This document shows, one piece after another, positions 1-4,428 of a DNA stretch of 7,323 nucleotides. A program made the translations under genes and the position numbers. The notes beneath the pieces were generated by a model, which was not told where the DNA came from, searched no databases, and saw only the letters and a list, made by a program, of their open reading frames with translations. This DNA comes from Oscillospiraceae bacterium (GTDB lineage: Bacteria; Bacillota; Clostridia; Oscillospirales; Oscillospiraceae), in NCBI GenBank assembly GCA_028705905.1, contig JAQWCP010000072.1:1-7323 (forward strand). Direction: 5' to 3'. How positions within the stretch are numbered: the stretch's first letter is position 1; every line of letters starts with the position of its first letter.

Positions 1-534
1 TTCATTGAGTTGTGCCAAGGAATGGACGCCTTTGATATAATCTTTAGACTGGCCCAAAGCATCCAAAACAAGGCGGCCAACACGGGTCATGATGGCCATG
101 CTGAGAACCACATAGATGGAGTCGGTGAGTTCGATGCCGTATTTGGTGAACGGTGAGCCAATGACGCCCATAGCGTACGGAATGACGTACATGGTGCGCC
201 CTTTCATGGCGCCCTCATACAGAGAATAGAGCTTCTCATACATTTTGTCCGGTGCCATCCAATGGTTGGTGGGCCCTGCATCTTTCTCTTCTTTGCAGCA
301 GATAAATGTGCGGCCCTCGACACGAGCCACATCATTGGGCGTGGTACGATGCAGGTAGCAGCCGGGATGTAATGTTTCGTTTAATTTGAAAAGCTCACCT
401 GTGGAGCAGCCTTCTGCCCGCAATTGCTCCAGTTGTTCGTTACTGCCGTCAATCCAAACGATTTGATCCGGCTTGGTGCGGGCTGCGATTTCATCAACCC
501 AACCCAACAAAGACGGATTGTCCGTTAAGTCCAT
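1..534 (-). CDS. pckG: Phosphoenolpyruvate carboxykinase (GTP), N-terminal part, cut by window edge
   Basis: Reading the minus strand from the ATG at 534 gives 178 uninterrupted residues that run off the left edge, about 30% of the roughly 600-residue family length. The segment HRTTPNDVARVEGRTFI (62-78) matches the conserved GTP-PEPCK block carrying the phosphoenolpyruvate-binding arginine (R63 here). KGRTMYVIPYAMG (111-123) and YGIELTDSIYVV (132-143) are two further hallmarks of the GTP class, as opposed to the unrelated ATP class. The enzyme interconverts oxaloacetate plus GTP with PEP, CO2 and GDP in the cytosol; in anaerobic fermenters it may run in the carboxylating direction, which is inference. 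The kinase loops and catalytic cysteine lie outside the window. The start is supported by GAGGAGGG at 541-548, six bases upstream. The gene lies 80 bp downstream of ksgA on the same strand; I see no clear terminator or promoter between them, so read-through is possible. Confidence 0.95.
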   Translation of the reverse strand, partial: MDLTDNPSLLGWVDEIAARTKPDQIVWIDGSNEQLEQLRAEGCSTGELFKLNETLHPGCYLHRTTPNDVARVEGRTFICCKEEKDAGPTNHWMAPDKMYEKLYSLYEGAMKGRTMYVIPYAMGVIGSPFTKYGIELTDSIYVVLSMAIMTRVGRLVLDALGQSKDYIKGVHSLAQLNE

Positions 535-614
535 GGTTTACCCTCCTCAATTTCTCAATGTCTATCGTTCACAGAAACTATCCGTGTTGTATCGCAAGAG
601 ATGGAATCAGATGA

Positions 615-1481
615 TCAGGTGGAAAGTGCCGATTGCAGATTGGCAGTGAGTGCAGCAAATGCGGGGATATCCAACCGCTCGCCGCGGATATCCAACGGAA
701 GCCCGCAAGATGCAAGCATTTGCTGCAAATCTGACTTGGAAAGATGACTTCCAAATACGGAGTGGAGCGCGTTGAGCAACGTTTTACGCCGTTGCCCGAA
801 GGCAGCTTTGACCACCTTGAAAAAAAGCGTCTCGTTCTCCACATATGCAGGGGGCGTTTTATGGGGTGTCATGGTCACCACAGAAGAAGTGACCTTTGGC
901 GCCGGCAGAAACGACTCTGGCGGCACGTCAAAGAGCAATTCCGGCTGCATATGGTACTGCATGTAGACGGAAAATGAACCGTAGTCTGATGTGCCGGCCC
1001 TGGCGCAGATGCGAAGGGCCACTTCTTTTTGCACCATAACGGTGATGCGCTGGAAACAGCCGGCGTCAACCAGCGCGGATAGCACAGGGGAAGTAATGTT
1101 GTAGGGCAGATTGGCGCAGACCACAGGTGTCAAACCGGGAAAAGAGCTGGAAACCAGCTCTTTTAAATTGACATCCAAGATATTCCCATTGACAACATTG
1201 GCATTGGGGTATGGGGCAAGCGTTTCCGCCAGCAAGGGGAGCAGCGACCGGTCGAGCTCCACTGCGGTGACGCGCCCAGCGTGCTTGGCTAGTTCTACAG
1301 TCAAAGCGCCGATGCCGGGACCGATTTCCAAGACACCAACAGACGCATCCAAACCTGCTTCTTCTGCAATGCGGATGGGAACGGCTGGGTCCATGAGAAA
1401 ATTTTGCCCCATGGACTTCGAAAAACGAAATCCGTGCCTGGACAACAACGCCTGCACATCCAGACGATTACATAAATTCAT
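615..1481 (-). CDS. rsmA: 16S rRNA (adenine(1518)-N6/adenine(1519)-N6)-dimethyltransferase RsmA (KsgA)
   Basis: A 288-residue Rossmann-fold methyltransferase that dimethylates the two adjacent adenines in the 3'-terminal hairpin of 16S rRNA, a late checkpoint of 30S maturation. Numbering from the ATG at 1481: the N-terminal QNFL motif is at 26-29, the SAM-binding motif I LEIGPGIGALT at 51-61, the catalytic NLPY at 124-127, and the C-terminal substrate-domain signature FGQRRKTLLNAL at 228-239. The length matches the family (about 270-295). An in-frame GTG at 1493 would add four residues (MRDR). I prefer the ATG because an AGTGAGAG purine run, which includes that GTG, sits just upstream and could act as a weak Shine-Dalgarno, and because the distance to QNFL is then close to Bacillus homologues. 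It is transcribed divergently from hsp20 and is followed by pckG on the same strand. The usual neighbours rnmV and tatD are not seen. Confidence 0.96.
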   Translation of the reverse strand: MNLCNRLDVQALLSRHGFRFSKSMGQNFLMDPAVPIRIAEEAGLDASVGVLEIGPGIGALTVELAKHAGRVTAVELDRSLLPLLAETLAPYPNANVVNGNILDVNLKELVSSSFPGLTPVVCANLPYNITSPVLSALVDAGCFQRITVMVQKEVALRICARAGTSDYGSFSVYMQYHMQPELLFDVPPESFLPAPKVTSSVVTMTPHKTPPAYVENETLFFKVVKAAFGQRRKTLLNALHSVFGSHLSKSDLQQMLASCGLPLDIRGERLDIPAFAALTANLQSALST

Positions 1482-1497
1482 GCGATCTCTCACTTTT

Positions 1498-1525
1498 TGT
1501 ATATTCTATATGTTTAGTATATCAA
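1498..1525 (-). promoter_or_regulatory. Possible promoter of rsmA
   Basis: On the minus strand a TTGATA box (1520-1525, five of six matches to TTGACA) is followed after 16 bp by TATACA (1498-1503). Other hexamers in the same AT-rich tract, TATACT and TATAGA, could also serve as the -10 element. The listed pair would start transcription almost at the start codon, leaving hardly any leader, so one of the alternative -10 boxes may be the real one. The assignment is tentative. Confidence 0.22.
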
Positions 1526-1577
1526 CAAAACGTAAAAAAAGGAACAGCTTTTTTAAAATCAGAACAATGCACAAGAA

Positions 1578-1742
1578 ATGATGACTTCAAAAATTGGAAA
1601 TCATAAAAAAAGTAAAAAAGGAGATTATGAAAGGCGGGACTTCATCGTGTCTTTCCACAAAGGACAATGTATTGTGGCTGTGGTGTGGACAAAGAAGGCC
1701 GGAGCGCATCAAATTCACGTTTATCATATTTTGGCGATCTGA
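1578..1742 (+). CDS. Possible small protein of 54 residues, unknown function
   Basis: The divergent gap between rsmA and hsp20 (1494-1785) holds an ORF starting with tandem ATGs (1578, 1581) and ending with TGA at 1742. The predicted peptide has a lysine-rich N-terminus (NHKKSKK), a charged segment GDYERRDF, and a hydrophobic, strand-like second half (IVAVVW, then IHVYHILAI). There is no transmembrane helix of standard length and no family that I recognise. Against it, the upstream purines (CAAGAA) are a poor ribosome binding site, and a second 44-residue ORF in another frame (1627-1761, with AAGGAG only three bases from its ATG) overlaps it; the minus strand is also open. For it, GC content rises over 1630-1720 compared with the AT-rich flanks. 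It could equally be a noncoding regulatory leader of hsp20. Confidence 0.28.
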   Translation: MMTSKIGNHKKSKKGDYERRDFIVSFHKGQCIVAVVWTKKAGAHQIHVYHILAI

Positions 1743-1759
1743 CGAATTTTATGTAATAT
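1731..1759 (+). promoter_or_regulatory. Candidate promoter of hsp20
   Basis: TTGGCG (1731-1736) and TAATAT (1754-1759) are separated by 17 bp and end 26 bp before the hsp20 ATG. The -10 box is a modest match to TATAAT, and an overlapping TATAGA (1757-1762) is an alternative. I found no CIRCE inverted repeat (HrcA) or tandem CtsR heptamer in the gap, so heat-shock control by those repressors is not evident from the sequence. The element overlaps the end of the candidate small ORF. Confidence 0.35.
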
Positions 1760-1785
1760 AGATTGATTGACAGGAGGAAGAAATC

Positions 1786-2211
1786 ATGTATGGACTCACT
1801 CCAGTGGATAGAGGAGAGAAAAATTTGTTTCGCTATTTGGATCGAATGGAACAGAGCTTATGGGGGAATCTGGTAGATGAATTCACCAGATTTCGTACGG
1901 ATATCATAGAAGACGAAACGGAATTCACACTGCAGGCAGAACTTCCGGGCTTTGCAAAAAAGGACATTCAACTGGATGTAGAAGAAGGGTACCTGACCAT
2001 CCGGGCCAGCCATCAAATGGACCAAGAACAGAAGGATCAGAATTTTATACGCCGGGAGCGGAGATATGGCTCCTTGTCTCGCAGCTTTAGTCTGGATGGG
2101 ATCCATGCAGACCAGATCACGGCGTCATATCAGAATGGGATTTTGAAAGTGAAGCTGCCAAAAACCGCAGCGGAGTCCAAGATGCCTGCAAAGAAGATTG
2201 AAATTCAATAG
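1786..2211 (+). CDS. Small heat-shock protein, Hsp20/alpha-crystallin family
   Basis: A 141-residue ATP-independent holdase chaperone of the cytosol that binds unfolding proteins for later refolding by ATP-driven chaperones. The alpha-crystallin domain covers about residues 35-127: it opens with the TDIIEDETEFTLQAELPGF segment (38-56), continues through a strand YLTIRAS (69-75), and closes with the family signature A-x-x-x-x-G-I-L at 113-120 followed by KVKLPK. The C-terminal tail ends in I-E-I (138-140), the I-x-I motif that docks into neighbouring subunits during oligomer assembly. Length and layout resemble the clostridial Hsp18 group. The ATG at 1786 follows AGGAGG (1772-1777) with an 8-base spacer, an excellent site. 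The gene appears monocistronic: its own terminator lies 36 bases after the stop. Confidence 0.95.
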   Translation: MYGLTPVDRGEKNLFRYLDRMEQSLWGNLVDEFTRFRTDIIEDETEFTLQAELPGFAKKDIQLDVEEGYLTIRASHQMDQEQKDQNFIRRERRYGSLSRSFSLDGIHADQITASYQNGILKVKLPKTAAESKMPAKKIEIQ

Positions 2212-2246
2212 CATCTTAAACTCTCTTTATCGTCAGCTTCAAAACC

Positions 2247-2280
2247 GGGCGGGAAATGCATTGCATTTCCCGCCCATTTT
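2247..2280 (+). terminator. Intrinsic terminator after hsp20
   Basis: GGGCGGGAAATGC (2247-2259) pairs perfectly with GCATTTCCCGCCC (2263-2275) around a three-base loop, and is followed by ATTTT. On the other strand the same hairpin is followed by GGTTTT, so it could act weakly in both directions. It separates hsp20 from queT. Confidence 0.85.
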
Positions 2281-2313
2281 GGGGAAAAATGCGGCAGAAG
2301 AAGAGAAAAGGAA

Positions 2314-2428
2314 AAAGAGTGGATTTTTGCAACAAGGCGTGGTAAAATGGGGCGAAAGAAATGGACGTGTGATGGAAACGGGTACCAGATCAGAGCACTC
2401 CTTTCTGTTTAAATAATGATGTTTGGAG
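2314..2428 (+). promoter_or_regulatory. Possible structured leader upstream of queT
   Basis: The purine-rich stretch from the hsp20 terminator to the queT start (about 145 bp) contains no convincing gene. AAAGAGTG (2314-2321) can pair with CACTCCTTT (2396-2404) with one bulged C, and within it TGGTA (2340-2344) can pair with TACCA (2383-2387), giving a nested long-range fold. The 3' strand of the outer stem contains CTCC (2398-2401), which could instead pair with the GGAG at 2425-2428 in front of the coding region, a layout used by translational riboswitches. QueT genes are known to be controlled by preQ1 riboswitches in many Firmicutes, but I do not see the class I consensus and cannot assign a class. 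The stems are short and could be chance. Confidence 0.25.
2340..2348 (+). promoter_or_regulatory. Possible extended -10 promoter element for queT
   Basis: TGGTAAAAT matches the extended -10 pattern TG-N-TATAAT with one mismatch in the hexamer. No good -35 box is present at the usual distance. If this is the promoter, the transcript would begin near 2355 and the outer stem of the proposed leader fold could not form, so the two interpretations compete. Confidence 0.3.
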
Positions 2429-2956
2429 ATCGTGAAGAAGTTGAAAGGTGTATTAAACGACGCATTTTCCACCAAAAAGCTGGCCTTGTCGGCGGTGGTG
2501 GGGGCAGCTTATTTGGTTTTGACCATAGCATTTCTCCCCATTTCATTTGGGCCGGTTCAGTGCAGGATTTCAGAGGCGCTCTGTGTGCTGCCCTTTTATT
2601 TTCCCTCTACCGCGTGGGGGCTGTTTGTGGGATGCCTGCTCTCCAATTTAATCGGGGGGTATGGCATTTTAGACCTGGTTTGTGGGTCTCTTGCCACATT
2701 GCTGGCGGCACTGTGTACAGCGAAAATCCACATCAAGTGGCTTGCGCCGTTGCCACCGGTCATTTGGAATGGTATTGTCATCGGGGCGATGTTGGCCTAT
2801 GTGGGCGCCCCCTCCAACTTCTGGGGGGCGTTTGGCTTATACGGCGTGCAGGTGGCCGCCGGGGAATTGGCAGCTTGTTACATACTGGGGCTTCCGCTGC
2901 TCCTGGTGCTGCCGAAGCTATCTATCTTTCATCGGTTGAAGAGAGAATTTGAATGA
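2423..2956 (+). CDS. queT: QueT family queuosine-precursor transporter (ECF S-component type)
   Basis: A hydrophobic protein of up to 177 residues with about five to six membrane segments, matching the QueT family (PF06177, formerly DUF988). Recognisable blocks are FGPVQCRISEAL (42-53), SNLIGGYGILDLVCGSLATL (74-93), PPVIWNGIVIG (111-121) and the terminal GELAACYILGLPLL (147-160). Family members are thought to be substrate-binding subunits of energy-coupling factor transporters importing queuosine precursors such as preQ1; the EcfA/EcfT module is not in the window. The start is uncertain: there is no in-frame ATG near the N-terminus. TTG at 2423, GTG at 2432 and TTG at 2441 are possible, and GGAG (2425-2428) is badly spaced for all three. 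The stop is 70 bp before galU, with no obvious terminator, so co-transcription is likely. A 178-residue ORF in another frame over the same bases is a shadow. Confidence 0.88.
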   Translation: MEIVKKLKGVLNDAFSTKKLALSAVVGAAYLVLTIAFLPISFGPVQCRISEALCVLPFYFPSTAWGLFVGCLLSNLIGGYGILDLVCGSLATLLAALCTAKIHIKWLAPLPPVIWNGIVIGAMLAYVGAPSNFWGAFGLYGVQVAAGELAACYILGLPLLLVLPKLSIFHRLKREFE

Positions 2957-2973
2957 AAACAATAACGTAAGAA

Positions 2974-3005
2974 GGGAAGCTGACAAAGTCAAACCGTTGG
3001 TTCCC
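2974..3005 (+). other. Potential three-way RNA structure in the queT-galU gap
   Basis: GGGA (2974-2977) can pair with TCCC (3002-3005), enclosing two adjacent small hairpins: TGAC-AAA-GTCA (2981-2991) and AACC-GTT-GGTT (2992-3002). The last base of the second hairpin overlaps the outer stem by one position. No T-run follows, so it is not a typical intrinsic terminator. It might be a processing or stability element of a queT-galU mRNA, or chance; each stem has only four pairs. Confidence 0.2.
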
Positions 3006-3026
3006 ATTTGAGAAAGAGAGGAGAAT

Positions 3027-3896
3027 ATGAAAGTAAAAAAAGCAGTCATTCCCGCAGCGGGGTGGGGCACCCGAATGTTGCCGGCGACAAAGAGCGTGCC
3101 GAAGGAACTGCTCTATCTGGCGGGAAAACCTGTTCTACAATATATTATCGAAGAGGCGGTGGCCTCTGGTATTGAAGATATCTTGATTATCACCAACCGG
3201 GGCAAATCGGCCATTGATGATTATTTTGATTATTACCCCGAATTGGAAGGAAAACTGGCGGCGTCTGGCAAGGCGGAAGAACTGGCCGCAGTCCGCAACC
3301 CCGCCGATCTGGCCAATTTTTACTTCATTCGGCAAAAAGAAGCCAAAGGATTGGGTCACGCCGTGGGCAAAGCAAAAGGGTTTGTGGGAAACGAACCGTT
3401 TGCGGTGCTTTTGGGCGATGATATTATGCAGGCAGAAAAACCGGTGCTGCGCCAGCTCATAGACGCTGCAGAAAAATATAAGGCATCTGCTTTGGGGGTC
3501 CAGCAGGTTGCTGACGATGCCCTCTCCCGCTATTCATCCGTCAAGGTGGAGCCGCTGGAGCCGCGTATTTTCAAAGCGACAGACATGGTGGAAAAGCCCA
3601 AAAAAGGAGAAGCGTTTTCCAACTATGCCATCTTAGGCCGTTACGTTCTGACGCCGGATATTTTCGACATCATTGATCACCTGGAGCCGGGGTACGGGGG
3701 TGAAATCCAGTTGACGGATGCGCTGCAAAAGCTATGCCGGCAAACACCAATGGTGGCGGTGGATTTCGAGGGCCGCCGGTATGATACAGGCAATCCCATT
3801 GGTTTTTTAGAGGCCACGTTGGAATTTTCCGCCCAGGACGCAGAAACAGGGCCGTGGCTGCAAGCGTACATGCAGCAAAAGGCAAATCAGAAATAA
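3027..3896 (+). CDS. galU: UTP--glucose-1-phosphate uridylyltransferase
   Basis: A 289-residue cytosolic nucleotidyltransferase making UDP-glucose and pyrophosphate from UTP and glucose-1-phosphate. UDP-glucose feeds glycolipid, teichoic acid and exopolysaccharide synthesis and the Leloir pathway. Conserved features in order: the nucleotide-binding loop AAGWGTRMLPATKSVPKE (10-27), QKEAKGLGHAV (103-113), the metal/substrate motif LLGDDI (128-133), MVEKP with the conserved lysine (187-191), GGEIQLTDAL (224-233) and YDTGN (252-256). Most homologues have Leu where W13 stands; the rest of the loop is intact, so I expect an active enzyme. Length is typical of bacterial GalU (about 290-300). The ATG at 3027 follows AGAGGAG (3017-3023) with a rather short spacer of three bases. 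It sits downstream of queT and ends seven bases before a terminator. Confidence 0.97.
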   Translation: MKVKKAVIPAAGWGTRMLPATKSVPKELLYLAGKPVLQYIIEEAVASGIEDILIITNRGKSAIDDYFDYYPELEGKLAASGKAEELAAVRNPADLANFYFIRQKEAKGLGHAVGKAKGFVGNEPFAVLLGDDIMQAEKPVLRQLIDAAEKYKASALGVQQVADDALSRYSSVKVEPLEPRIFKATDMVEKPKKGEAFSNYAILGRYVLTPDIFDIIDHLEPGYGGEIQLTDALQKLCRQTPMVAVDFEGRRYDTGNPIGFLEATLEFSAQDAETGPWLQAYMQQKANQK

Positions 3897-3902
3897 AACA
3901 GC

Positions 3903-3928
3903 GCAAAAATCCCGAGTGGGATTTTTGC
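3903..3928 (+). terminator. Intrinsic terminator after galU
   Basis: GCAAAAATCCC (3903-3913) and GGGATTTTTGC (3918-3928) form a perfect 11-bp stem with loop GAGT. The T5 tract lies inside the 3' arm, and the matching A tract in the 5' arm makes it potentially bidirectional. It separates the queT-galU unit from the tex unit. Confidence 0.8.
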
Positions 3929-3952
3929 ATATACTACACTGGAAACACAACA

Positions 3953-3971
3953 TTCACCGGGGTGCGGTGAA
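3953..3971 (+). promoter_or_regulatory. Inverted repeat upstream of the hypothetical-tex-ybaK unit
   Basis: TTCACC (3953-3958) and GGTGAA (3966-3971) form a 6-bp inverted repeat around a 7-base spacer. It lies 26 bp before the start codon at 3998 and just downstream of a TATACT hexamer (3930-3935) that could be a -10 box, though no good -35 box is visible. It could be an operator or a leader hairpin; there is no specific match to a known regulator. Confidence 0.22.
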
Positions 3972-3997
3972 GCCAAGCAGACAAAGGAGGGTTGGCT

Positions 3998-4405
3998 ATG
4001 GAACTCAGATTAACGAAAAAACAATATCGGCGGCTTTTGGATATGGTGTATATTGGGAATTGGATACTCAATTCCACCCGAGGAGAAGATCGATTCCGGG
4101 ACTATGACGAAGTAGAAAGCCTTTTGTTTGAACAAGCGGCGCTTCAGGGCATGCAGGTGCTGGCGGAAACGTGCGGCGGAGAAGTGGTTCCGTCCCGGGC
4201 GTTTGTAGAGGGCGGCATTCACGAGGCCATTTTGGATTACGAAAATACCGCGTTTTTTGAAATTCTGGCGGAAGAATTGGCACGCCGTGACATGGAAGAA
4301 GAAGCGGTGAGCCCGGACAGTTATGAAGAGCTGGCCAATCGGATTGATGCCTATATTGTAGAATTTGAACAGCATGGTATTGACAATATTCTGTTTGATG
4401 AATAA
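3998..4405 (+). CDS. Conserved-looking hypothetical acidic protein, 135 residues
   Basis: A soluble, strongly acidic protein that I cannot assign to a named family. It starts MELRLTKKQYRRLLDMVYIG, a basic amphipathic helix, followed by an acidic segment (RGEDRFRDYDEVESLLFEQA), a middle with GGEVVPS and GGIHEAILDYEN, and a long glutamate-rich helical stretch (FFEILAEELARR onward) ending in a second helix YEELANRIDAYIVEFEQHGI. No signal peptide, transmembrane segment, cysteine cluster or metal motif is evident. The ATG at 3998 is chosen because AAAGGAGG (3983-3990) lies seven bases upstream; an in-frame TTG at 3992 would add two residues but sits too close to that site. The stop is 23 bp before tex, indicating one transcript with tex and ybaK. 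The good ribosome site and codon use like its neighbours make it a real gene; the function is unknown. Confidence 0.88.
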   Translation: MELRLTKKQYRRLLDMVYIGNWILNSTRGEDRFRDYDEVESLLFEQAALQGMQVLAETCGGEVVPSRAFVEGGIHEAILDYENTAFFEILAEELARRDMEEEAVSPDSYEELANRIDAYIVEFEQHGIDNILFDE

Positions 4406-4428
4406 GACAGAACATCAAGGGAGTTTTC

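Noticed and set aside
1535..1554. A6G...CT6 hairpin in the rsmA-hsp20 gap
   Set aside because: Almost all A-T pairs in an AT-rich tract; too weak to call a terminator and not positioned after a gene.
1111..1581. 156-residue plus-strand ORF antisense to rsmA
   Set aside because: Low-complexity Ser/Thr/Ala-rich shadow of the methyltransferase domain that runs into the AT-rich gap.
2391..2404. GAGCACTC resembling half of a CIRCE heat-shock operator
   Set aside because: There is no matching inverted half at 9 bp, and it lies downstream of hsp20, not upstream.
2416..2952. 178-residue plus-strand ORF overlapping queT in another frame
   Set aside because: It lies over a protein with clear QueT family motifs and membrane segments; its own sequence has no domain signal and its ATGs have no ribosome binding site.
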